Shown: positions 17,002 to 27,680 of the stretch, in pieces
How positions within the stretch are numbered: position 1 is the first letter of the stretch
Layout: each line of letters opens with the position of its first letter
Assembly: GCF_025602895.1 (NCBI RefSeq)
Contig: NW_026516509.1
Coordinates: 1-28,360, forward strand
DNA length: 28,360 nucleotides
Reading direction: 5' to 3'
From: Polychytrium aggregatum
Taxonomy: Eukaryota > Chytridiomycota > Chytridiomycetes > Polychytriales
The notes under the pieces: generated by a model
The model's input: only the letters and a program-made list of their open reading frames with translations
Database searches by the model: none
What the model was told of the DNA's origin: nothing
Made by a program: the position numbers and the translations under genes

Positions 17002-17061
17002 CTTCAACAACCCCCCACTTGCCCTGCCTTTGCCCCGTCCCCTTCTCTATCTCTTTTACCA

Positions 17062-18301
17062 ATGGCTTCCCCTTCTGGCCTTTCCGAGCCCGAGCTCCAG
17101 GCCATCCGTGCGGTCATTATCCAGTCCGCCGAGAACGCCCGTTCTCTCCAGGACTTTTCCAAGTTCCTCCACGATCAGGATGATGCGCTCAACCGCATCA
17201 CCGATCGTATGGACCAGGTCCTGGCTCGCCGTGAAGAGGATGTCCGCCAAGTTGTCGCCGCCAGTGTCCAGGAGGCCCTCCGCAGCTACCAGGCCCAGCT
17301 ACCTCCTCCTGCTCCCGCTCCCGCCCCGATCCGTCGTGCAGGTCGCCCCTACTTCGGCGTTCCTGACGACGTCGATGATCCTGCCCAAGACCCCGAGGAC
17401 AACCCTGCTGGTCGCAACTCTGCCACCAGGCAGATAGGTCCTCCCTGATCGCTTCTCTGGTAAGGACCCGAGCCGCTGCAATGCCTTCCTCTCGCATTGC
17501 AGACTGGCCTTCGTGTCCAACCCTCCCCTCTTCCAGACTGAAAGGGATAAGGTGTTCTACGCCTTATCCTATCTCGATGGTACTGCTGCAGACTACATGC
17601 AGCCGTACATCGATCAGTTGGAGAGAGACCCCGAGTGCTCTCCCCCTGCCATCCGTGACTTTGCCGGTTTCTCCGAGTGGCTCCGTGCTGCCTTTGGCCA
17701 GGTCCAGCCCACCATCGCCGCTGCTCGCGAGATGGTCAGGCTTTACCAAGTCACCTCCGCCGCCGCCTATGCCGCCGAGTACCGCCGCCAAGCCGTCCAC
17801 CTCGTCACTTGGTCCCAAGACCCTCTCATGTTCCACTTCGAGAGTGGACTCAAGCCCTCGGTTCAAGATGAACTCTCCCGCCGCTCCTTCGACAACCTCG
17901 AAGATCTCATGCAAGCGGCGATCGCCATCGACAACCGCCAGGAGGACCAACGTTCCCGCCGTCCCAACCACCGCTCCGCTCCTGCTCCTGCTCCTGCTCG
18001 TCCGGCTCCTCTCCCTTTCCGTCCGGCTCCTCGTCCCTTCGCTCCTGCTCCTCCTCCTCGCCCCGCTCAAGCCTTCAACGTTCCGCAGCCCATGGACCTC
18101 AGCCAGGCCTCCGCTCGCAGGCTGACCGCCGAGGACAAGGCCGCCCTCCGTGCTGCCAACCGCTGCTTTTATTGCAAGCAGGAAGGGCACATTGCCCTTC
18201 GCTGCCCCAATAAGGCATCCTCCCGCTTGGCTGCCATCGATGCTTCTTTGGCTGTCGTTGATGTGAATAAACTTGACGACCAGGAAAACTTCTCTGCCTA
18301 G
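17062..18301 (+). pseudogene. gag: Ty3-3 gag, broken by a 1-nt insertion
   Basis: It starts at ATG 17062 like the intact gag of Ty3-2. An extra T near 17442 (GGTCCTCCC against GGTCCCCC) shifts the frame and a TGA follows at 17446-17448. The remaining capsid part and the CCHC zinc knuckle are readable in the other frame up to TAG at 18299-18301. A full-length Gag cannot be made without correction. Confidence 0.93.
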
Positions 18302-18327
18302 AAAAGGTCGGAGGAGCTTTCCTAGGC
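18283..18327 (+). promoter_or_regulatory. Copy of the candidate -1 frameshift signal in Ty3-3
   Basis: It is identical to the Ty3-2 version: GGAAAAC at 18283-18289, a 6-nt spacer, stem arms at 18296-18306 and 18317-18327, and a 10-nt loop between them. It is useless here because pol is out of register about 100 bases later. Confidence 0.55.
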
Positions 18328-21300
18328 GTCAATCATGTCATAAATCTTCCTCCTGTAAATGTCTCCACGGTAAATCACTCTTCTGCCTTTTGCCATCTTG
18401 CCCCCGTCACCATTGCCACCGTTTCCACCTGCTCTTGCTTCTTCGTCTTCGCCTCCCGAGCCTGACATCCAACGTCAGCCCTCCCTCGCTGTGACTCTGC
18501 TGTGCGGTCCAGAGTCCATACGGGCAACCGCCATGATCGATACCGGCGCGGTTACTTCGTTTATGGACACTGGATTCGCCGCAACCCACGCTCTCCCCAC
18601 CTTTGAAACTTCTTTCGTCATCACTCTTGCCGATGGTTCTTCGATGGAGTCTAGTCTTGGAGTTTGTGTTTCTATGATCACAGGCATCAGCCACTATGAA
18701 CAAATCTCGTTCGCGCTGATTCCCTTGGCTTCATACCCGATCATCTTGGGTATGGATTGGATCAAGAAACACAAGCCCTACTTTGACTGGCACCATGACT
18801 CTATTTTCTTGCCTTGCACCTCTATCCACAGTTTGGCCTCCCCGTTCTCTCCCGAGCCACAGTCCTCTAGGTCCAGCCCTGCCGAGTCCCCTGCTGAGGT
18901 CCCCGCCGAGCCTGCCGTGTCCCTGCCCGAGTCCAAGATTGTTCCTGCCAAGTCCCCAGCCGAGTCCCCAGCCGAGCCCGAGATCCTCCCTGCCTTGCCT
19001 CCTGCCGTGCCCCGTGCCCAAGCCCAGTCCTGCCTTGCCTCCTGCCGTCCCAAAGACCAAGACCAAGACCCAGTCCCTGCCCAGCGTCAGCCTGATCGGC
19101 AGCATCCCCTTCCAGCACGCCGTCCAGAAGGAAGGCCTGGAAGTGTTCCTCTTGGATGCTGCCCGAGTCCTGTCCCTCTGCTCCGTCGACGCTGGAGCCA
19201 AGCCCAAGGCCGAGCCCTCTGTCCCCTCCAAGTACTCGTCCTTTGCCAAGGTGTTTTCCAAGTCCGAGGCCGACAAGCTCCCCCAGCACCGCCCTTACGA
19301 CCACACGATCCCGTTGGTCGAAGGTGCGTCTCCGTCGTTTGGGCCCGTCTACAACCTCTCCAAGCCGGAGATGGACGCCCTCCACACCTACATCCAAGAG
19401 AACTTGTCCAAGGGTTTCATCCGCCGTTCCGAGTCCCCTGCCGGTGCCCCAGTCCTGTTCGTCAAGAAGAAGGATGGCTCCCTCCGTCTCTGCGTCGACT
19501 ACCGGGCCCTGAACAAGATCACCGTGCCGAACCGCTGTCCCCTTCCTCTGATTGCCGAGACGTTCGACAACCTCGGCAAGGCCAAGATCTTCACCAAGCT
19601 CGACATGCGAGGCGCATACAACCTCTTGCGCATCGCTGAAGGTGAAGAGTGGAAGACGGCCTTCCGCTGCCGCTACGGCCATTTCGAGTACAACGTCATG
19701 CCGTTCGGCTTGACCAACGCTCCTGCCTCGTTCCAAGCCTTCGTCAACGATGTCCTCCGAGAATACCTTGACCAGTTCGTGGTCGTCTACCTGGACGACA
19801 TCCTCATCTACTCCTCCGATCCTGCCGAGCACGAGGCTCATGTCAAGAAAGTCCTGACCAAGCTCCAAGACGCCGGACTCTCACTCAAGCTTGAAAAGTG
19901 TGAGTTCGACCAGTCCTCCGTCGCCTTCCTCGGGTTCATCATCTCGCCCGATGGAATCTCCATGGATCCCGACAAGGTCAAGGCCATCCAGGAGTGGGAG
20001 ATCCCCCGATCTGCCCACGACATCCAAGTCTTCCTCGGCCTGGCGAACTTCTACCGTCGGTTCGTCAAGGACTACTCCAAGATCGCCACCCCGCTGACGG
20101 ACCTCCTGAAGAAGGACATCAAGTTCTCCTGGTCTCCCTCGGCTCAAACGTCATTCCTGAAGCTTAAGGAATGCCTGAGCACCGGTCCTGTCCTCCGCCA
20201 CTTCGACCCCGAGCGTCAGTGCGTCATCGAAGCCGACGCATCTGACTATGCTCTTGGCGCTGTTCTCAGTCAGCGCGACGACGAAGGCCTCCTCCACCCC
20301 GTGGCCTTCTACTCCCGGAAGCTGCTCGATGCAGAAATGAATTATCAAATCTATGATAAGGAACTTCTCGCCATCGTCGCAGCCTTCAAGCAATGGAGAC
20401 ACTACCTCGAGTTCTCCTCCCAAGCCACCGAGGTCGTCACCGACCACAAGAACCTCGAATACTTCCAGACCTCCCGCAACCTCAGCCGTCGCCAAGTCCG
20501 TTGGTCCGAGATCCTTGGCGACTACAACTTCGTCATCAGGTATCGACCCGGAACCCTCAACAATGCCGCCGACGCCCTCTCCCGCAAGGACAAGTTCCCT
20601 AAGGAGGGGGGTGACTCCCGTAGCTCCCCGAACACCCAGACCCTGCTGCCACCAAAACTCTTCGTTTCCGCCCTCCGAGCCGTTCCCGTTGCCCCCGAGT
20701 CCGAGGATATCGCCGTCCCTCATCAAGTCAAGCCTCAAGAAGGACTCTACCTTTGGTCCGATCCTGTCCCAAGTCCTCAAGAACCCTGCCTCCTGTCCCG
20801 GCTACTCCGTCGACAACGACCTTCTGCTCTTTGAAGGTCTCGTCTGCGTCCCCGATGTCCCCGAGCTCAAGCGCAAGATTCCTCGTCGAGTGCCACGACT
20901 CGCCGACCTGCCGGCCACTTCGGCGTCGCCAAGACCTTCGAGCTCGTCTCCCGGACCTTCCACTGGCCGACCATGCGTCGCTACATCAAGGAGTATGTCT
21001 CCGGATGCGACACCTGCCAGCGGAACAAGCACTCCCGTCACAAGCCCTACGGACTCCTTGCCTCGCTCCCTGTTCCCGATCGCCCTTGGTCTTCTGTCTC
21101 GGTCGACTTCATCACCCAGCTTCCCGAGTCCTCTGGACACACAGCCATCTGTGTGTTTGTCGACCGCTTCACCAAGATGGCCCACTTCGTCCCGTCAAGC
21201 AACGAGGCCAACGCCGAAGACACTGCTCGGATGTTTGTCGAGCACGTCTTCACCAAGCACGGTCTTCCAGACGATATCGTCTCAGACCGAGGATCTACCT

Positions 21301-22183
21301 TTGCCTCCAAGTTCTTCCAAGCCGTCCTGACCCGCCTCAAGATCAAGCACAAGATGTCGACTGCCTTCCATCCGCAGACCGACGGCCAGACCGAGCGGGT
21401 CAACGCCATCCTCGAGCAGTACCTCCGCTGCTTCATCAACTTCCAGCAAGACGACTGGGCCCAGCTCCTCCCTCACGCCGAGTTCACCTACAACAACACC
21501 TCTCAAGCAACCCTCGGCTGCTCCCCCTTCTTTGCCTACACCGGCTACCACCCTCGTTTTTCCGTCGCCCTTCCCCGCACCACCAAGAATGCCTCCGTCG
21601 CCGACGATCAAGCCCGAGCCATTCACTCCCTCCACGATGAACTCAAGTTCAACATCGCCCTCGCCCAGGACTCCCAAGCCAAGTTCTACGACCCCGGCCA
21701 CTCCCCTTCCCCTCCGTTCAAGGTTGGAGACCGAGTCTGGCTCTCCGCCAAGAACATCAAGACCCAGCGACCCACGGCCAAGCTCGACCACACCAAGCTT
21801 GGGCCGTTCAAGATCGTCGCTCAAGTCGGTTCCCGCGCTTTCAAGTTGGACTTGTCCCTCGTCCATGCGCATTCATCCTGTCTTCCACGTCTCCCTGCTC
21901 GAGCCTGCCGCCGATGACAAGATCCCAGGTCGAATCGATCCCGCCCCCTCCACCCATCCAAGTCGACGGCCACGACGAATGGGAAGTCGAACAGATCCTG
22001 GACTCCAGGCTGTTCCGAGGTAAGCTCCAGTATCTTGTGCACTGGCGTGGCTACACGGTGATGGATTGCACCTGGGAGCCCGCCAGCAATCTTGCACATT
22101 GTCCGGAGCCTGTCGCTGCCTACCACTCCTCTCATCCCTCGAAGCCTGGCCCTCTCGGAGCTCGGGCCTTGAGAGGGGGGTAG
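18302..22183 (+). pseudogene. pol: Ty3-3 pol, multiply frameshifted
   Basis: All domains of Ty3-2 pol are recognisable: protease (IDTGA near 18538), RT with YLDD near 19790, RNase H, HH-CC and DDE integrase, and a chromodomain near 22000-22080. Compared with Ty3-2 there is an extra C near 18428 and a net 26-base loss in the Pro-rich repeat near 19010. There are also extra pyrimidines near 20718, 20880, 20909, 21857 and 21935. The first of these destroys the join to the -1 frame of gag. The stop TAG at 22181-22183 abuts the 3' LTR. Confidence 0.94.
22169..22183 (+). promoter_or_regulatory. Polypurine tract of Ty3-3
   Basis: TTGAGAGGGGGGTAG lies immediately before the 3' LTR, as in Ty3-2. Confidence 0.75.
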
Positions 22184-22767
22184 TGTCATGAACACCCTCT
22201 GCCTTTGCCCTCTTCCTTCCTTTACCCTTGCCCTTTCCTTTCTGTTTGCCTGCCTTAGCTGCTTTCCCTTCCTTCTGTTTGTTTGTTTCCCGCGCTGTGC
22301 TGCCTTGTTGTCTTCCCGCCAGCACGCGCGCTGTCTGTGTTCCGTTCCCGCTTCCCTTGCTGTTGGTCATGGGTTACGCCCACGACGCCGCCTCGACGCC
22401 GCCTGACGCCTTGGCGCCGCCAATGCCGCCGCCACTGACGCCCGCTGACTCACGGATCCCGAGTCACGGCCGCCACCTGCTTCGCTCGCTGCTTCGCCCT
22501 CCCCGCCGCTGCTTCGCTCCTGCCCCCTCGCTCTGCAGCGTCGATCCTTGGCGCTCGCATAAATAGCCCTCCGACCAGCCTCTGTCTTTTGCCTTCGTCT
22601 TGCCACTTTGTATTTTTAGTATCCTAAGCCTTGGATCTAGAATAAAACTTTGGCTTCACACTTGACACTCTGTGTCCCAGTCCAGTCCCCGCTCCTCTCC
22701 CTACGTTCGAGTCTTGCATTAGGACTCTTGCGCACTTCCCTGCTTGCCCCGTTGTCCAGTCTTGACA
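22184..22767 (+). repeat. 3' LTR of Ty3-3 (584 bp)
   Basis: Same termini as 16408-16990. Differences from the 5' LTR cluster near its start (for example CTCTTCC against ACTCCC near 22210, an extra C near 22260, and two A-to-C changes near 22315-22321). The rest appears identical. Confidence 0.95.
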
Positions 22768-22772
22768 CGCAT
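22768..22772. repeat. Target site duplication of Ty3-3 (right)
   Basis: CGCAT, identical to 16403-16407. Confidence 0.92.
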
Positions 22773-25593
22773 ACAGGCTGCACTCCGGCCAATCTCAAGG
22801 GGATCGGTCATTCCGATCTCGGAGAGTGCGGCCCAGGACTGCATCGACCGCGCCTGGTCCATCATGATCGCCCTGATCACCACCGCTGCCGACTCCACCA
22901 TCGGCAAGGCTTCCATCAAGACCGTCTGGAAGGACCCGGCCCTGATCCCCGAGATGCGGCAGCTTCGCGAGAGGCGCCGCGATCTCATCTACCAGCTCAA
23001 GTTGCCCGGGCTCTCCCTCCGCGTCGCCGAGGACAAGCGCGCCGAACTCCGCGCTGTCCGCAAACAAGAAAAGAACCTCATCGTCCAGTCCCGCCGAGCA
23101 GCCGAGACCCTGGCCATGAACAAGCTGCACTCACTCAACGCTTCCGAGGTCGCCAAGTCCCTGGCCGCCATGAAGAAGCGCAAGGAGCTCGACGACGCCT
23201 TCCACTTTGACAACTCGGACGAGGCCCTCGAGCGACTTGTGGTCCACTACGGCAAGGTCTCCTCGCACTCCCAGGACACCCCCGGTGCCGCCTTTGACCG
23301 GACCGTCGGCCCAAGACCCCTGGACACTGTTCCGCGCCTGCTCCCCGAGGATCGATCCATTCCCCGCTTGTCGTCGGACGAGGTGGCCGATGCCATCGTC
23401 AAGTCCCCCAAGCGCAAGTCCTCCGGCCCGGACAAGATCAAGGCCGAGATGCTGCACCCTGTCGCTCCCGTGGTCGCTCCCTGGCTCCGGGCCATCCTGC
23501 TGGCCGCCCTCAAGGCCTCCGTCGTCCCGACCGAGTGGAACACTGTCCTGATCCACCCGGTCTACAAGAACAAGGGTTCGATCCTCGATCCGGCCATGTA
23601 CCGGCCCATCGGGTTGACCCAGGTCCTCCGCAAGATCGCCGAGCGAGTCCTGCTGCCGTTCCTCACCCGCGAGATCGGCATCATGGACATTGCCCAGGGA
23701 GGCTTCCGCCCGGACCGAGGCACCCTCGACCAGGTGTACTCGCTCGACGCTCTTGTCCGCATGAACAAGATCTGCGACGACGAGTACAGCCTGGTCTTCC
23801 TCGACATCAAGGCCGCCTACGACACTGTCTGGCGGGAGCGCCTCTGGGACAAGATCGCCGCCCGAGGTGCTGGTCCGGTCGCCGTCGGGGTCCTCAGGGC
23901 CATGTTCGACCGCACTCTTGTCCGCGTCGCCAGCAAGGGCCGCACGTCACAGCCTGTGTGGCTGCAGAAGGGTCTCATCCAAGGCTCGGTCCTGAGTCCC
24001 CTTCTGTTCAGTGCCCACATTGACGACCTGCCTGGACTGCTCCGAGCCGAGGACGGACTTGTGCTTGCCTCCAGTCGCCACCACCGTCTCCGGGTCAACT
24101 CGCTCTGGTTTGCCGACGATGGTGTCCTCATCTGTCCGGCTGGCCGCACCCAGGCCATGCTGGACATCTGTGAGCGTCACAGTGTCGACAATCGCTACCG
24201 CTTCTCGCCTCCCAAGTGCGAGGTGCTGTACTCGGCCTGCAACGTCGACCAGCTCCATCCCGCCAAGCTGTACGGCACCGAGCTGCCCAAGGTCCTCCAG
24301 TTCCGCTACCTCGGTGTCATGGTCGACATTGACGGATTCCGCCCGGACCTCCAGTTCGACAAGCTCCTCCGCAAGGTCCACATGGTCACCGACACCGTGG
24401 TTGGACTTGGCATCACCCTCGGCAAGGTCTCGGCCAAGACCATCACCCAGGTCTACAAGACCTTTGTGCGGCCGACCCTCGAATACGGGATGGCCATGGA
24501 CATCCCGGACCCGGCTCTGCGCGACCGCCTCGACGACGCCCAGATGACGGCCCTCCGCACCATGTTCCGCGTCGGCCCCGGCACTCCCGTCGGTGCCATG
24601 CACCTCAACTGCGGCCTCCCCAAGATGTCCGTCCGTGTCAAGATGCTGGCCCTGCAGAACTGGGCCCGCTGGGACGACCAAGTCTCTGACGGCGACAAGA
24701 TGCTGTCGATGATCCTGCGCAACAAGATCATTGCGCCCTACCACCCCGACCAGTTCCTCGGCCAAGGAGTCCGAGCCGATCCGCACTGGGCCATGGTGGT
24801 CCGCCGACAAGAGGCCGACCACTCCCTCACGGCCACGGAGATCTACCGAGGCAAGACCCGACACCAGCCGCCGCCGCCCGGACCGCCCCGACCCCAGCCC
24901 GTCCCGATCAAGACCCTCATCTTCGAGGACCACATGAAGAACGGCTTCGACCGCTCCAAGCAGCTCACCGCCGCCTGCACCCCGTCGACCAAGATGTCGG
25001 GACTCTGGGAGGCTCGCGGGTACCAAGGATCCATGGTCATGCTCATGTTCATGGTCCGATGGCGACTCGGTGCTCTCCCAGGCCACTTCAGGTTCGGATA
25101 CCGCAAGTGCAAGAACCTGGCTCGACACGGATCCGGGATCGACTTGACCAGGACCCACGCACAGCAATGTGTGGATCCGCATCAAGTCCTGGTCCGCAAG
25201 GTCGCAGCCCTCAAGACGGCCCACCCGACTTGGGTGGAAAGTGGTATAGCCGGAGTGGGACCAGTGGACAAGCTGCTGGACCTGCTCTCTTTCGATCGCA
25301 CTCCCCCTCGCACTCGCACCCCTCCCGCACTTGGATCGCTTGCTGCTCATGTACCCGCTCCCCGCACTGCCTTCCGAGCATTCGCACTTGGTGCACACCC
25401 AGTACCAGCACCCACTCCCACAACCAGTGTAGTCCCACCCTTGCAGTCTCTCCCTGCACCCTCATCACAGCGTAGTATAGTGCCAGCACTTGTCACTCCA
25501 CCACCCCGACCTCCCGTCGATCCTGCTATTCCCTTGTGGGAACTGCTTGAAAATGTGTTCACCCGCTTGGTCTCAGACCTTGTGGGCAGCTGA
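22773..25593 (+). pseudogene. LINE-A ORF2, reverse transcriptase and C-terminal segment
   Basis: This continues the frame of 15554-16407 once Ty3-3 is discounted. RT motifs are present in order: SSGPDKIKAEMLHP near 23420, YRPIGL near 23600, QGGFRP near 23700, LVFLDIKAAYDTVW near 23790, GLIQGSVLSPLLF near 23970 and the catalytic FADD at 24109-24120. The C-terminal part has a zinc-knuckle-like segment (YRKCKNLA then HAQQC near 25097-25170). It lacks the second Cys seen in LINE-B. A Pro-rich tail leads to TGA at 25591-25593. The enzyme would copy LINE RNA at the nicked target. No stop interrupts this segment. Confidence 0.93.
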
Positions 25594-25721
25594 GGCAGCA
25601 CTAGGCTGCAACAGGAGTAAATAGGCTTGCCTGTGTACTCAACGTGCCGGGGTACCAACCTGTTGGACCTGATGGCTTGTCTTCTTAAATAAAGTTGACT
25701 ATAGTAACAAAAAAAAAAAAA
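25594..25721 (+). other. LINE-A 3' UTR with hairpin and poly(A) tail
   Basis: A short 3' UTR contains TGCCGGGG, an imperfect hairpin (GGTaCCAAC-CT-GTTGGACC, 25651-25669) and CTGATGGCT. AATAAA follows near 25688 and a 13-A run at 25709-25721 marks the end of the copied RNA. The same boxes recur in the LINE-B 3' UTR. Confidence 0.8.
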
Positions 25722-26493
25722 CCGCTCCAAGCAGCTCACCGCCGCCTGCACCCCGTCGACCAAGATGTCGGGACTCTGGGAGGCTCGCGGGTACCAAGGA
25801 TCCATGATCATGCTCATGTTCATGGTCCGATGGCGACTCGGTGCTCTCCCAGGCCACTTCAGATTTGGCTACCGCAAGTGCAAGAACCTGGCTCGACACG
25901 GATCCGGGATCGACTTGACCAGGACCCACGCACAGCAGTGTGTGGATCCGCATCAAGTCCTGGTCCGCAAGGTCGCAGCCCTCAAGACGGCCCACCCGAC
26001 TTGGGTGGAAAGTGGTATAGCCGGAGTGGGACCAGTGGACAAGCTGCTGGACCTGCTCAGTTTCGATCGCACTCCCCCTCGCAGTCGCACCCCTCCCGCA
26101 CTTGGATCACTTGCTGCTCATGTACCCGCTCCCCGCACTGCCTTCCGAGCATTCGCACTTGGTGCACACCCAGCACCACCACCCACTCCCACACCCAGTG
26201 TAGTCCCACCCTTGCAGTCTCTCCCTGCACCCTCATCACAGCGTAGTATAGTGTCAGCACTTGTCATTCCTCCACCCCGACCCCCCCTCGATCCTGCTGT
26301 TCCCTTGTGGGAACTGCTCGAAAATGTGTTCACCCGCTTGGTCTCAGACCTTGTGGGCAGCTGAGGCAGCACTAGGCTGCAACAGGAGTAAATAGGCTTG
26401 CCTGTGTACTCAACGTGCCGGGGTACCAACCTGTTGGACCTGATGGCTTGTCTTCTTGAATAAAGTTGACTATAGTAACAAAAAAAAAAAAAA
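25722..26493 (+). mobile_element. LINE-A', 5'-truncated copy of LINE-A
   Basis: It begins at the equivalent of LINE-A base 24951, in mid-ORF2, directly after the LINE-A poly(A). It ends in its own 14-A tail (26480-26493). About 20 substitutions and no indels were counted by eye against LINE-A over roughly 760 bp. It is therefore a separate copy, not a local duplication of the same DNA made recently. Confidence 0.93.
25723..26364 (+). pseudogene. C-terminal fragment of LINE ORF2 in LINE-A'
   Basis: The frame is open from the truncation point to TGA at 26362-26364. It covers the zinc-knuckle-like segment and the Pro-rich tail only, with no RT catalytic motif. It matches the last ~213 residues of LINE-A ORF2 with few changes. 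No product is expected. Confidence 0.9.
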
Positions 26494-27578
26494 TCGACAA
26501 ACAAGTCGACCGAATGGTGACCAGGACAAGAGAAGCAGCATCCAACATGGCCAAGATGGGCCTGACCCTTGGGAACCTCACGGCTAAGACCCTAACGATT
26601 GCATACCGCACGTTCCTGCGGCCGATGATGGAATACGGCCTCGCCCTCGACGCCATCCCAAAGAACGAACAGAAGCGGCTCCACCGGACACAAACCTTCT
26701 GCCTGAACTTACTGTTCCGCACCGCTCGCACGACTTCACACGGAGCACTGCACCTCAATTGCGGATTACCCACGATGGCGACAAGAGCCAAGGTCCTCGG
26801 CATCCAATGCCGAGCACGATGGGAAGACGTCGCCACACACGACGACAAAATGATCGCCCTCATCACCCGCTTTATCCGATCCACGGCGATGAAGGACCAG
26901 CCATACCTTGGCAAGTCCTTCTACGAAAGCATCCAATGGAACCTGACCTGCACCCGCAAGGAGAAGAACGCCACGTTCTCGATGTCCATGGCCTTTGCCA
27001 AGGACGACGACTCGACCACGGATCGCACACAGATTCTGTCGGTCAAAACACTCATGCTGACCCACGATGCCCACACATCGTTCAAGCGAGGACAGCAGCT
27101 GACGGCTGCGTGCACACCAAGAACGAAGATGTCGGGAGTCTGGACCCAACTTGGACCAAGCATCCCACGAAGACTACACGTAGTAATGGTGTGGTGGAGA
27201 CTGGGGGCATTCCCCGGGCACCCACACGGCAAGTACCGCCTCTGCAAAAAGTGCAAACGCAACGGCGAAGGCCGAATCGAACTGAGCAGATCCCACGCAC
27301 AGACGTGTGTGGATGAGGAAGACGCCTTGGACGCCCTGGTACAGGGCTATAAGGATATTTTCACTGGATGGACCGAGCCCGAGACCGAAGGTGTCGGGCC
27401 TATTGATAAATTGTTGGATATGCTGGGAGAGGTTGGCAAGCTGGAATACGAAGAACCCATCGTGGGACAGGCCTTCAACGGTCTGTGGACTGATCTGGAA
27501 CAGATCTTCCATACCCTGATGTGGAGACTCGCTGGATGGCAAGCCAGGCCCGGCGACATTCCTGAGTGGGACATTTAA
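26494..27578 (+). pseudogene. C-terminal fragment of LINE-B ORF2
   Basis: The frame is open from the truncation point to TAA at 27576-27578, about 360 residues. It begins after the RT catalytic centre, in the thumb-like region (TIAYRTFLRPMMEYGLALD). It ends after a zinc knuckle with both Cys of the first pair (LCKKCK) plus HAQTC. No stop interrupts it, so decay is limited to truncation. Confidence 0.9.
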
Positions 27579-27680
27579 ACACTCGATGTACTCCATGAAG
27601 AGCGAGATGCCGGGGACCACGGGGTCCTGATGGCTAGTGCGCCGCCACGGCGGCGCACAATAAAGAAAGAAAAAAAAAAA
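27579..27680 (+). other. LINE-B 3' UTR with two hairpins and A tail
   Basis: After TGCCGGGG (27608-27615) comes hairpin GGACC-ACGG-GGTCC (27614-27627), then CTGATGGCT. A perfect 10-bp palindrome follows, GTGCGCCGCC-AC-GGCGGCGCAC (27637-27658), directly before AATAAAG and the A tail. Confidence 0.8.

Larger units (their letters stand above)
16408..22767 (+). mobile_element. Ty3-3: complete but frameshifted copy of the Ty3-2 family
   Basis: This 6,360-bp element has LTRs of 583 and 584 bp and a CGCAT duplication, and is inserted between the endonuclease and RT parts of LINE-A ORF2. It is nearly identical in sequence to Ty3-2 but in opposite orientation. Both gag and pol carry frame-disrupting 1-nt insertions, so it should be non-autonomous. 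Its LTRs differ from each other at about six bases and one indel, all within the first 170 bp. Confidence 0.95.
13028..25721 (+). mobile_element. LINE-A: two-ORF non-LTR retrotransposon split by Ty3-3
   Basis: It comprises ORF1 (13272-15557), ORF2 (15554-16407 continued at 22773-25593), a 3' UTR and a 13-A tail at 25709-25721. Ty3-3 and one copy of CGCAT account for the gap, and the ORF2 frame is continuous across it. Apart from that insertion no stop or frameshift is seen, so the element was probably intact when hit. The 5' limit given is the start of the tandem repeat and is uncertain; it could lie anywhere after 12588. Confidence 0.9.
26494..27680 (+). mobile_element. LINE-B, 5'-truncated copy of a related LINE family
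   Basis: It starts directly after the LINE-A' poly(A) and ends in an A-rich tail at about 27670-27680. The encoded protein aligns with the C-terminal half of LINE-A ORF2 (shared HLNCGLP, QLTAACTP-TKMSG and HAQ-C) but is clearly diverged. The DNA also does not match LINE-A outside conserved boxes. Confidence 0.9.

Noticed and set aside
18371..18480. Intron with GTAAAT donor and pyrimidine-rich acceptor to join gag and pol
   Set aside because: It was considered because several stops follow gag in the gag frame. The intact Ty3-2 copy has an open -1 frame through the same region plus a stem-loop with correct spacing, so frameshifting explains it more simply.
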